Shown here piece after piece: positions 8,610-16,445 of a stretch of DNA of 64,000 nucleotides. The position numbers were made by a program, and so were the translations under genes. The number at the start of each line of letters is the position of its first letter. The first letter of the stretch is position 1. Source of the DNA: Candidatus Woesearchaeota archaeon (GTDB lineage Archaea; Nanobdellota; Nanobdellia; Woesearchaeales; SM23-78); NCBI GenBank assembly GCA_016933095.1, contig JAFGBP010000042.1, positions 1 through 64,000 on the forward strand. Reading direction: 5' to 3'. The notes under the pieces were generated by a model. It did not search any database, was not told the origin of the DNA, and saw only the letters and a list, made by a program, of their open reading frames with translations.

Positions 8610-9332
8610 TTAAGGATTTTTATGGCCTTTTAAAAGTTTCTGTCTTTGAAGAAGAGTGATCTTTGTGGGGCAGAAGCCCAACTTCTTCCAAATCAGATAT
8701 CTTGAAGACTGCACAGGATTGTTAAATCCAATCAAGCTCGTCCATAATTCAAGATTATGTGGGCCTTTCAAGAATATCCTATATGTATGGGCGAGAGTTG
8801 ATTTGGGTTTTTCTATGCGCAAATGACACTTAAAACCTAGACGAGTCAAGACTTGATAAAGCTGCCTGACGAGTTCTTCAGATACTGAAATCAGAATGAT
8901 TCTTGGATAATGGTTATGAGTTCTCTTAAAAGGAATATAATTCCCATAGCTCTTATCAAATGTGAGGCAACCATCGCAATCTGCAAATCCTCTAATGAAA
9001 GAGCAGATGATGTCATCATCAGAGTCAAGGATTACAGCAGGGATTTTCACATCATATGTTTTGGTGCCCGGTGTCAATCCAAAGTTCTCGGACAAGAAAG
9101 AAACCACCTCTTTACTGCACAAATAGAAACCATAAACTGAATTTGATTTCTTTTCATGTGCGTTAATCTTCTTATTGAATAGACGAGAAAATAAAGGCAC
9201 TAAATGATTATAAAAGTATTGTCTATCTTCACGAATATTGCCCCAAACACAGATGTATGATTTCTGTATGCAACCGTCGGCCACTAGAACACCAATTGCC
9301 TCAGCTAATTCAGGAGTTAATTTTGTTTTCAT
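8610..9332 (-). CDS. LAGLIDADG homing endonuclease-like protein, copy 1
   Basis: Two LAGLIDADG-type helices are visible, AIGVLVADGC near the N-terminus and FIRGFADCDGCL in the middle, each with the acidic residue expected for metal-dependent DNA cleavage. This suggests a single-chain double-motif enzyme of about 240 residues. The start at 9332 (MKTKLTPELAE) is chosen because it aligns with the start of the second copy at 34134 (MKTELSPELAE). It is free-standing, not in an intein, and ends 12 bp from tRNA-Arg, whose promoter falls in its last codons. Upstream sequence is shared with copy 2. Confidence 0.88.
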   Translation of the reverse strand: MKTKLTPELAEAIGVLVADGCIQKSYICVWGNIREDRQYFYNHLVPLFSRLFNKKINAHEKKSNSVYGFYLCSKEVVSFLSENFGLTPGTKTYDVKIPAVILDSDDDIICSFIRGFADCDGCLTFDKSYGNYIPFKRTHNHYPRIILISVSEELVRQLYQVLTRLGFKCHLRIEKPKSTLAHTYRIFLKGPHNLELWTSLIGFNNPVQSSRYLIWKKLGFCPTKITLLQRQKLLKGHKNP

Positions 9333-9367
9333 CTTCATCCAGATTAGATGAGACAAAATTAGCGACG

Positions 9368-9398
9368 GTTTTTAAGAGCTGCGCAGAAGTGTCTAGTG
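9368..9398 (-). promoter_or_regulatory. Promoter region shared by both LAGLIDADG genes
   Basis: Minus strand: CACTAGACAC (9389-9398), then a CGCGCA-like step and the TATA-like GCTCTTAAAAAC (9368-9379). The same order CACTAGACAC (34055-34064), CGCGCAAC, CCTTAAAAAC (34085-34094) precedes the copy at 34134. Confidence 0.5.
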
Positions 9399-9418
9399 GG
9401 TCCAGTGCGACGGAAATC

Positions 9419-10855
9419 TTACAGCCTCTGCTTATTCGCAAATATCACTAGTATGAAGAACAATGGCGCTGCGAGGCCAAGGCTTACGAGGGCTAATAGC
9501 TGGAAGAGGACTGCGAGTCCGAATGCCTGGGCAATCCACGCACCTAGCGGAATAAGGATTGCAAATGGTATCACGACGCCCACGCTTGATGCAGCGTAGT
9601 AGAGGGGCCTCTCAATCTCGTGCACTAGCTTTCGCACCAAGAGTCCTTGGCCCATCCCGAGGATGGCTGCTCCCAACACTCCAAGGGCGTTCGCCACTGT
9701 TATGGGTAGGAAGCTTGGATTGTACACGCACACCAATGGCATGATGGCGATGAGAAGAGTTCCGAAAACCAGTGAAGGCGCTAGGCCGACCTTCTTGTTA
9801 AGGTATTTTGCCAAAGCCGGTCCCATGAATGATACCAGGAGTGCAAAGAGGAAGATGATTGCGATGTTCAGGAATATCATGCCGGGAATAAGACCCTGGA
9901 ACGTCTTCGCAATGAACTTCTTGTAGATGAAGATGCCGTAATAAGAGTTCCCGAGTATCTGGACTAGGCTTGTCAGCGCGCCAGCAATCAAGAGGAGAGT
10001 AAGGTGCTTGCTCCTAAAAAGCAACTTGAGCTGGCCGCTCACTTTGACCCAGTAGCTCCTGGCAAAGCCCCTTGAGTCTCCTGACTTCTGGACCTTCTCG
10101 TTCACGAAATGAAGGACGTATCCTGAAAGTATGAATGCGATGGCTGTTATCTCGAAGCATATCAGGTAGCCGTAGAGTGGGACCATGTTGCCAAAGAAAT
10201 TCACCTTGGTAGCTGAGATCATGGGGAAGCGGTCAAACAGGATGCCTGAAAGCAAGAATGCGAGGCCTGTTATTATCACTCCGAAATGCGAGATGTTGAG
10301 GAGGAAGCGGCTTAGCTTCTCCTTTTTTAAGTGCACCTCGGCCAGGCGCTCGTAGAGATCACCATAAGTGATGACTCCAACCGCGCCCACAAGGAGAGCC
10401 ACTGAGAACAAAGGCACTGACCTTATGGAGACTGCCATTGCGATGAACAGAAAACTAAGGCCAAACAAGACTCCTGCCTTGCTCATGAACTTGGTGCTGA
10501 CAGGCTTGACCCTTGCGTATTCCTGGAGGAACGATGACAGCAGTAGCGAAAGGATGTTCTTGAGGCCATTCATAAGGCCTATGAGAAAGAATCCTGCGCC
10601 TGTTATGGAGAACAATATGTTGATGAACTGCACGCTCGCAAAGCCATAGCCGACGCGGTCGAAAACCTCCTTGAACGTGAATATCTTAACGTTCCGCTTG
10701 TCCTCTGCGCTTCGCTCGACGCCGTTGATCTCGTGGATTATGTCAAGGACCTCGTCCTCGATGAATCCCTGGTCCACGAGCTCGGACTTGAGCATGTCAG
10801 GTGACTTGCCAGAATCCAACCCCTTTTTTATCTTGTCGAAAAGCTCACTACCCAT
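9419..10855 (-). CDS. MFS-like multi-spanning transporter with N-terminal helical module
   Basis: A 478-residue protein with about 12 hydrophobic helices after residue 65, arranged like a major facilitator. A soluble N-terminus of about 50 residues contains LVDQGFIEDEVLDII, a short helical unit like those in the tail of the giant surface protein and in the protein at 53.1 kb. Substrate cannot be read from the sequence. It is a single gene, followed by element D upstream of its start. It could alternatively be a non-transporting MFS relative. Confidence 0.75.
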   Translation of the reverse strand: MGSELFDKIKKGLDSGKSPDMLKSELVDQGFIEDEVLDIIHEINGVERSAEDKRNVKIFTFKEVFDRVGYGFASVQFINILFSITGAGFFLIGLMNGLKNILSLLLSSFLQEYARVKPVSTKFMSKAGVLFGLSFLFIAMAVSIRSVPLFSVALLVGAVGVITYGDLYERLAEVHLKKEKLSRFLLNISHFGVIITGLAFLLSGILFDRFPMISATKVNFFGNMVPLYGYLICFEITAIAFILSGYVLHFVNEKVQKSGDSRGFARSYWVKVSGQLKLLFRSKHLTLLLIAGALTSLVQILGNSYYGIFIYKKFIAKTFQGLIPGMIFLNIAIIFLFALLVSFMGPALAKYLNKKVGLAPSLVFGTLLIAIMPLVCVYNPSFLPITVANALGVLGAAILGMGQGLLVRKLVHEIERPLYYAASSVGVVIPFAILIPLGAWIAQAFGLAVLFQLLALVSLGLAAPLFFILVIFANKQRL

Positions 10856-10905
10856 GACAAACGGAATTAGAGGGATGAATGTTTATAAATTTATTGGACG
10901 CCACG

Positions 10906-11067
10906 GGGTGCGTCCAGAAAGGTCGCACGGCGTAGTCTGCCAGTTCAATATGCAGTATCTCTAGGATATGCAACTTGTTGCATAATCAAAAAGCTTGTCT
11001 TTTTGTATTCGGAATATAATCACTCATATCTTTTCACGGAGCGCGGCTAGGAGATTCTGGACGCGAC
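10906..11067 (-). mobile_element. Structured repeat element, copy D
   Basis: Ends GGGTGCGTCCAGAAA and TTCTGGACGCGACC form the inverted repeat. Inner arms GCCGCGCTCC and GTGCGACC pair with one mismatch. The flanks share GACGCCAC (10897-10904 and 11070-11077), a decayed target duplication. The core is expanded by two extra hairpins (ATGCAAC-TT-GTTGCAT and CAAAAAG-CTTGT-CTTTTTG), making it 162 bp. Confidence 0.75.
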
Positions 11068-11090
11068 CAGACGCCACTTTGAAAAAGCTC

Positions 11091-11702
11091 TCAGTATCTA
11101 GACTTCTCATTAGAAGGCTTCATAAGAAAGTAGCATAAAATGAAAAAGAGCGGACCCATAAACAAGTATGAGGCTTGCATCCATACTGGAGCGTGCAAGC
11201 ACTGACATATGGGCAAAGGCGAGTAGTGGGCAGTCGCCAGGTTCCTGATGTTGAAGAGTTCGTAGCCTATCTTCTCCCCTAACAACAGCAAGATCCAGTA
11301 TATCACTGTAAAGAATGATAATTTCTTCCAGAATCCATCAAGCTTCAGGATTGCAGAGAAGTTTGAGAATAACATGTATACTACAAACAAGCCAAGGGCC
11401 CATGCAAAGAGAGGAAAGAAGTTAATGCCTAGGACACTTATGAAATCCTGGTTGTAGCCGTAATGGTTTCTGAACAATACCACCCAAAAAAATGCAAGTG
11501 CTGAAGAGATTAGAAGCGGACGGAAGAGATGTGTCCTTTTGGTGAATATGATGTAAAACCATGCCATCACAAAAGTGGGCAAGAGTATCAGGTCAGGCCG
11601 AAAATATCCGAAAAGCACAAACACTCCTATCAGAAGGGCCTCATCCCATAATAGAAATATCATCCGGAGTCTTGGAGACAGTCTTATACCACGCATAAAC
11701 AC
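11091..11702 (-). CDS. Multi-spanning membrane protein of unknown function (203 aa)
   Basis: About six hydrophobic helices cover most of the protein, with a basic N-terminus (RGIRLSPRLRM) and basic C-terminus. A loop with PLPICQCLHAP holds two cysteines and a histidine. I do not recognise the family. It stands alone between element D and the divergent beta-propeller gene. Confidence 0.65.
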   Translation of the reverse strand: MFMRGIRLSPRLRMIFLLWDEALLIGVFVLFGYFRPDLILLPTFVMAWFYIIFTKRTHLFRPLLISSALAFFWVVLFRNHYGYNQDFISVLGINFFPLFAWALGLFVVYMLFSNFSAILKLDGFWKKLSFFTVIYWILLLLGEKIGYELFNIRNLATAHYSPLPICQCLHAPVWMQASYLFMGPLFFILCYFLMKPSNEKSRY

Positions 11703-11864
11703 TGTGAGATTCCCCTAATATATAATACTTACTTACCAGATTAGCCAGCACACGCACCAGCACAGTTACTATCATCTTAGGGGCAGCCGAGGCAGACTAT
11801 AAGATGAGTCAACATAAAATGAAAAACTATATATAGAGAAAACCAGAAAATCCGGTTATTCAGA

Positions 11865-13118
11865 ATGGCTAACCTTACATTCGGGTTCAAAAAGAGGTCG
11901 GGTAGGCTTGATAGGGTCTGGGAATTCGACGCGGAGAGCAATATTAGCAGTAGCCCTCTAGTGGCAGATATCGACGGGGATGGCAAGAAGGAGATAGTCT
12001 TCGGCACCAAAAAGGGCAAGCTCTTCGTGCTTGACATGAACGCGGGCATCAAGTGGTTCTACGATACCTACGAGCAGGTCGACAACGTCGAGGTCATGTT
12101 CCTTGATACTGAGACTGCGAGCAGCATAGAAGGGCCTCCAAATCATGGAGACATAGACGGGAACGGCAAGGACGAGATTGTCTTCGGGACCGAGATGGGC
12201 GTACTCTACTGCCTTAGCGACAAGGGCATGCTTCTTTGGAAGAAGAAGTTCGAGGGCACGATCAGGGGCCAGCCAGTCATATATGACCTGCTGCATGACA
12301 AGAAGCCAAAGGTGATCGTAGGTTGCGGCGACAAGAAGCTTCGAGTGCTTGACAGCAAGGGAAAGGATGTCTGGTTCTTTGACGCTGAGAGCGAGATAGA
12401 GAGCACTCCAGGTACGTTTCAGAAGGACGGCAACTCTTTCATAGTCTTCGGGTGCAACAACGGCATGATATATTGCCTGAACAACAAGGGAGACAAGGTT
12501 TGGAGCTACAAGACAGGCGCCAAAATACTTGCGCAGCCTGCATTCTCTGACCTTTATGGTGATGGCCGCACTTGCGTCGTGATAGGAAGCTCTGACAATT
12601 ATTTATACGTGCTTGACGACGCGGGAGAGCTCCTCTGGAAATACAAGACTGAAGGGGCTGTGATAGCCAAGGCCTCGATCGATGACATAACAGGCGACAA
12701 GAGAAAAGAGGTCGTGTTCGGCAGCTGCGACAACAAGGTCTATTGCCTCAACAGGGATGGTGACAAGGTTTGGAGCTATGAGACTGACTTCTGGATCGGG
12801 AGCGAACCGATACTGGAGGATCTTGACGGAGACGGCAAGAAGGAAGTCATCATCGGAAGCTACGATCATAACATATACGTGCTCGACGCAGAGGGAAGCT
12901 ACGTGCTCGACTTTGTGCCGGGCCTTGGAGGCATAGTCGGACAGACAGGCAGCTACAGCGACGTCATGACAAAGGAGCCTGGCAAGACTGCCGGAAAGAA
13001 GATATGGCAGTTTAAGACCAACGGCGTGATTGTCGGATGCGCCTTCCTGCCTGAGAGCAAGAGCATAGTCGTGAATACAAAGCCGGGAAAGATCGACAAT
13101 ATCAAGCATAAGGAATAA
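11865..13118 (+). CDS. PQQ/FG-GAP-type beta-propeller protein
   Basis: The 417 residues are about eight repeats of a blade with VFG...YCLN/FVLD strands and KVWSY/LLWKYK ends, typical of PQQ-like propellers. Calcium-loop sequences DIDGDGKKEIVFG, DIDGNGKDEIVFG and DLDGDGKKEVIIG appear. There is no signal peptide and no membrane helix, so it is probably cytoplasmic, unusual for this fold. It is followed 96 bp later by the KaiC-like ATPase gene in the same direction. Likely a scaffold or protein-binding platform. Confidence 0.85.
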   Translation: MANLTFGFKKRSGRLDRVWEFDAESNISSSPLVADIDGDGKKEIVFGTKKGKLFVLDMNAGIKWFYDTYEQVDNVEVMFLDTETASSIEGPPNHGDIDGNGKDEIVFGTEMGVLYCLSDKGMLLWKKKFEGTIRGQPVIYDLLHDKKPKVIVGCGDKKLRVLDSKGKDVWFFDAESEIESTPGTFQKDGNSFIVFGCNNGMIYCLNNKGDKVWSYKTGAKILAQPAFSDLYGDGRTCVVIGSSDNYLYVLDDAGELLWKYKTEGAVIAKASIDDITGDKRKEVVFGSCDNKVYCLNRDGDKVWSYETDFWIGSEPILEDLDGDGKKEVIIGSYDHNIYVLDAEGSYVLDFVPGLGGIVGQTGSYSDVMTKEPGKTAGKKIWQFKTNGVIVGCAFLPESKSIVVNTKPGKIDNIKHKE

Positions 13119-13214
13119 AGCGGATTTATGGCGCCAAGCGAGGCCTGGTGCTGAAAAGAGAAAAGTTTATTAAAGAGAATATTCAGGAAGAAAACAAGAA
13201 GAGGTGTTTTGTAA

Positions 13215-14024
13215 GTGGTTAACGTAATCTCTAACAAGTCAGAGATAAAGAGGGTGCCCCTGTACATTGAAGGATTGGATGACAACATAGAAGGCGGAAT
13301 CCCCGAAGGCCACATCGTCCTGATCAGTGGAAGTGCAGGAACCATGAAGACCTCTATCACTTTCAACGTGATGTACAACGAGGCAATGCGCGGGCATGTC
13401 AGCGTGTACTGCAGCCTGGAGCAGAGCTATCCTTCCATCATCCAGCAGATGGTCAACATGAACTTCGACCTGACTAAGATAAACCTTCTCATAATCAGGG
13501 ACTTGTCTGAGATCGGGGTCGCGATCAGCAAACTGAAGGCCGGCAAGGGAGGTCTCGTGATCGTAGACGTCGGGTGCATCAGGAAGGAGATCAAGGATGT
13601 CAAGGTCGCTGACAACAAGAGCTGGCTCAACGTAGTGAAGAACGTCGTCAAGAAGATAAAGGAAGGGGCTGGTTGCAACCTGTTCTGCCTCGACTCCCTG
13701 AGTGCCTTGTATGTATTGTCAAGATTTGAGAATCCGAGGATTGAACTCTTCTATCTGTTCGAGTTCCTAAGAGACTTAAACATTACTTCTTATCTCATAT
13801 CAGAAGCACAGCCTCAGAGCGGCAAGTACAGCGAGTTCGAGATCGAAGAGTTCCTCTGCGACGGCATAGTCTTCCTGAAGCTCACGCCTTTCAGGAGGAA
13901 CGTGGTGCGAGAGATCTCAGTCGTCAAGATGCGTTCGACAGCGACGAACAATGACATATTCTCGCTCGAGTTCAAGCACAACAGATTCCAGGCGCTGTAC
14001 GGCGGACAGAACCCGCTATTATGA
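13215..14024 (+). CDS. KaiC/RecA-like ATPase (269 aa)
   Basis: A single KaiC domain with Walker A GSAGTMKTS at about residues 36-44, the EGGIPEGHIVLISG lead-in typical of the family, and Walker B NLFCLDSLSAL. The C-terminal strand set resembles archaeal KaiC-like signalling ATPases. GTG start at 13215 is supported by GAGGTG at 13201-13206. Archaeal KaiC homologues are linked to signalling and regulation of motility or other complexes; the role here is unknown. It may work with the upstream propeller protein. Confidence 0.85.
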   Translation: MVNVISNKSEIKRVPLYIEGLDDNIEGGIPEGHIVLISGSAGTMKTSITFNVMYNEAMRGHVSVYCSLEQSYPSIIQQMVNMNFDLTKINLLIIRDLSEIGVAISKLKAGKGGLVIVDVGCIRKEIKDVKVADNKSWLNVVKNVVKKIKEGAGCNLFCLDSLSALYVLSRFENPRIELFYLFEFLRDLNITSYLISEAQPQSGKYSEFEIEEFLCDGIVFLKLTPFRRNVVREISVVKMRSTATNNDIFSLEFKHNRFQALYGGQNPLL

Positions 14025-14124
14025 ATGGACACTTTTCTTTCTGTACGGGGTATGATGTTAGTTGTGAGTCCGCGCGCTGATCGGCTTGCATTCCGACCAT
14101 GCGCGCGCTTGTATGCTTTCTCTT

Positions 14125-14249
14125 TCGGGCGCGTCCAGAATCTCTTGGCCGCGCTCCGTACTGATCCAGAAGAATCCTGTTTGGCCGAGTCTAGAACCTT
14201 TGCCTGTTCAATTGTCATACTGCGCAGTGCGGCCTTTCTGGACGCACCC
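14125..14249 (+). mobile_element. Structured repeat element, copy E (type example)
   Basis: Ends GGGCGCGTCCAGAA and TTTCTGGACGCACCC are inverted repeats. Inner helix GGCCGC (14145-14150) pairs with GCGGCC (14229-14234). Core GCCGAGTCTAG is at 14182-14192. It is flanked by exact 11-bp direct repeats CTTTCTCTTTC at 14114-14124 and 14250-14260, as expected for a target-site duplication. The rest of the 14025-14297 gap shows nothing else. Confidence 0.9.
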
Positions 14250-14297
14250 CTTTCTCTTTCACAATCTTTTTAACTGCCCTCCGCGCACTTTCCTTGC

Positions 14298-14996
14298 ATG
14301 GAGAAGAGAGAAAAGGCAGGCAAGAGAGTATTCTTCGTCATACCCGCTTATAACGAGGCGAGGAGCATCTCCAAGGTAGTCAAGGGCCTGAAGAAAGCAG
14401 GGTACAAAGATATCGTTGTCGTGGATGACTGTTCTCGCGATCGGACGTTCCAGGAGGCTAAGAGGGAGAGGATATTTGTCCTTCGCCATATTATTAATAG
14501 GGGTCAGGGCGCGGCTATCAGGACGGGGATGGACTTTGCCTTGAAGCAAGGCGCTGACGTCATCGTGCATTTTGATTCTGACGGCCAGCATCGGGTCGAG
14601 GACTTGCCTGCGATGGTGAGGCCGGTCCTGGATGGTGAGGTCGACGTGACTTTGGGTTCTAGGTTCTTGAAAAAGACCAAGATGCCCCTTGCAAGGAGGA
14701 TCCTGCTCAAAGGATCGGTTCTCATACAGTGGATGTTCTACGGGGTTTGGCTCTCGGATGCGCATAACGGCTTTAGGGTCCTTAGCAGGAAGGCGGCTCA
14801 GCGGATCAACATAACGTCGGACAGGATGGAGCACGCGTCTGAGATCGTAGAGGAGATCGTGAAGAAGAGGATCAGCTACCGCGAGGTGCCTGTCGTCATA
14901 AAGTACACGAGTTATTCTCAGGCCAAGGGCACTGCCTCTTTCCTTGGGGCCTTGCGGATCCTTGGCAAGATGATCTTCAAGAAGCTGATTGGGTGA
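14298..14996 (+). CDS. Family 2 glycosyltransferase, dolichol-phosphate mannosyltransferase-like
   Basis: A GT-A fold enzyme of 232 residues without transmembrane helices. Visible motifs are FVIPAYNEA at the N-terminus, VVDDCSRD, NRGQGAAIRTG, the metal-binding DSDGQH and the GSRF segment. The DPMS/DPM1 relatives move a sugar from a nucleotide to a polyprenyl phosphate for protein glycosylation or cell-surface glycans, which fits the many sequon-rich surface proteins here. Its stop codon overlaps the start of a SET-domain remnant. Confidence 0.9.
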   Translation: MEKREKAGKRVFFVIPAYNEARSISKVVKGLKKAGYKDIVVVDDCSRDRTFQEAKRERIFVLRHIINRGQGAAIRTGMDFALKQGADVIVHFDSDGQHRVEDLPAMVRPVLDGEVDVTLGSRFLKKTKMPLARRILLKGSVLIQWMFYGVWLSDAHNGFRVLSRKAAQRINITSDRMEHASEIVEEIVKKRISYREVPVVIKYTSYSQAKGTASFLGALRILGKMIFKKLIG

Positions 14997-15109
14997 AAAC
15001 CGTCGCAAAGATATGTCTGGAAGGGGTGGAGGTCAGGAAGTCCTCGATACAAGGGAGAGGAGTGTTCGCTGCGAGACTCAAAAACCATCAGGTTTTTGTT
15101 GTCTCATAA
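14993..15109 (+). pseudogene. Truncated SET-domain protein remnant
   Basis: A reading frame opening with GTG at 14993 (GTGA overlap with the glycosyltransferase stop) encodes 38 residues including VEVRKSSIQGRGVFAAR, the typical N-terminal beginning of SET-domain lysine methyltransferases. It is cut off by a TAA at 15107 inside a repeat hairpin. No continuation of the SET domain is seen downstream. Likely the 5' end of a once-translationally coupled gene destroyed by deletion or repeat insertion. Confidence 0.6.
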
Positions 15110-15155
15110 CATTTTTCTAAGCAAGACTCAAAAACCACAGGTTTTTGTTGTCTTG
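15073..15155. repeat. Two tandem hairpins related to the tRNA-end modules
   Basis: Hairpin 1 (15073-15105) and hairpin 2 (15122-15155) share CTCAAAAACC-loop-GGTTTTTGTTG with outer arms GAGAC/GTCTC and CAAGAC/GTCTTG. In reverse complement they read GAGACAACAAAAA...TTTTTGAGTCTC, the same layout as the hairpins behind tRNA-Arg. They may terminate the glycosyltransferase and/or the converging lipid reductase transcript. Confidence 0.65.
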
Positions 15156-15187
15156 TGATTTCTTCCGGAACTTCATCCGATCTTCTC

Positions 15188-16276
15188 TTAGAACAATAAG
15201 TTAAACCGCTTAAACGCGTATTTCATGAGCTTCGGGTTTGCAATGGCAGTCTTTGCGACGAGCGGAAATATCCTGTCCCTGTTGACTTTTGAGAATACCT
15301 TCCTCGAATGCTCGTTGTCAAGCTCTATTATAAGCTTGTCCCACTCCTCGTCCGAGAATGTATTCATTATTTTTCGCATCTTGAGATTTAACGAGAGGGA
15401 GGGGCATACTTTTCTCTTGAGAAGACTCGCATAGTCTTTCCTTTCGTCGATGGCTTTGCTTGCAAGCTCTGCGGATTCCAAGCCTGGAATGATGCCGCCG
15501 CCTGTCGTGGCCTTGACAAAGGTCGCCGCGTCACCTACCAGGAAAATGCTGCCTGACTGGAATTGTTGGGTTGGATCGTACAACGGTATCAGACCGCCTT
15601 GAGTCTCCAGGACTTTTCCTTCATACCTCTTGAGAAGCGCCTGGAATTCATCTCTGGTGCGATTCGTGCTTGCAAATCCTACGCGCAAGTGATCGTCATC
15701 TACTGGGACGCTCCAACCAAAGCCGTTCTTCCTGGGAAAAAACTCGATGCAGTTGTCGTTTCTTTTGCGTATGACTGCCTGGACTCCGATAAAGAACTTG
15801 CGGTGGCCAAACATGCTGGCTGACTTAGCAACAGCGCTTTGGGGGCCGTCAGCTCCTATCAAGCAGTCAAATTCTAGCTGTAGTTTCTTTCCAGACGCCA
15901 GGTTCTTAACCGATGCCTTGTTGCCTTTGTGGTTAATGAATTTCTTTTTCAGGTAGAACATGGCGCCTGCTTCTTTGGCCTCGTTATAGAAATGCCTGTC
16001 AAATTCTGTCCTGTCAATTATTACATCGGGTTTTTGAAGGCGGATGTCCAGAACGGATCCTAAGGGAGAGATTATTCTCACATCTTTTACCTTGTTGCAG
16101 ATTGACTTATGGTTCTTTGGTATAAACCTGAATATGTCATCTGTGATTATCCCTGTGCACTGAACGGGCGTGCCTATGGTTGAATGCTCTTCTAGGACTG
16201 AGACGTCGTGGTGCTTGGCGAGTATGGATGCTGCATATGAGCCTGAGGGGCCTGCTCCTATGATGAGGATTCTCAT
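15188..16276 (-). CDS. Geranylgeranyl reductase-family FAD oxidoreductase
   Basis: Dinucleotide-binding GAGPSGSYAA at the N-terminus, CTGIITDD, the FAD-binding GADGPQSAVAK and GDAATFVKATTGGGI are the hallmarks of the GGR family. Members of about 360-400 residues saturate the isoprenoid chains of archaeal membrane lipids (digeranylgeranylglycerophospholipid reductase) or reduce geranylgeranyl diphosphate. Membrane lipid synthesis is the likely pathway. The gene is single and converges on the glycosyltransferase. Confidence 0.88.
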   Translation of the reverse strand: MRILIIGAGPSGSYAASILAKHHDVSVLEEHSTIGTPVQCTGIITDDIFRFIPKNHKSICNKVKDVRIISPLGSVLDIRLQKPDVIIDRTEFDRHFYNEAKEAGAMFYLKKKFINHKGNKASVKNLASGKKLQLEFDCLIGADGPQSAVAKSASMFGHRKFFIGVQAVIRKRNDNCIEFFPRKNGFGWSVPVDDDHLRVGFASTNRTRDEFQALLKRYEGKVLETQGGLIPLYDPTQQFQSGSIFLVGDAATFVKATTGGGIIPGLESAELASKAIDERKDYASLLKRKVCPSLSLNLKMRKIMNTFSDEEWDKLIIELDNEHSRKVFSKVNRDRIFPLVAKTAIANPKLMKYAFKRFNLLF

Positions 16277-16445
16277 GCTATTATGAATGACTGCATGATT
16301 TAATAATTTAATGAAAAGCAGGTCTTTTTTGTATGATATAAGCTAAAATCCAATCAATGTTATCATTTCTTAGTAGTTAAAAAATCAAAAGATTTATAAA
16401 CCATCACCCTCTCCACCAAGAGAACAAAGAGGCGATAACCGCAAA

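Noticed and set aside
8610..9332. Intein or group I intron origin for LAGLIDADG copy 1
   Set aside because: No interrupted host gene, no splice motifs, own promoter and start codon.
14025..14297. Short reading frames in the element and flanking sequence
   Set aside because: They overlap element E, are read in a GC-rich palindromic region and have no ribosome site or recognisable product.
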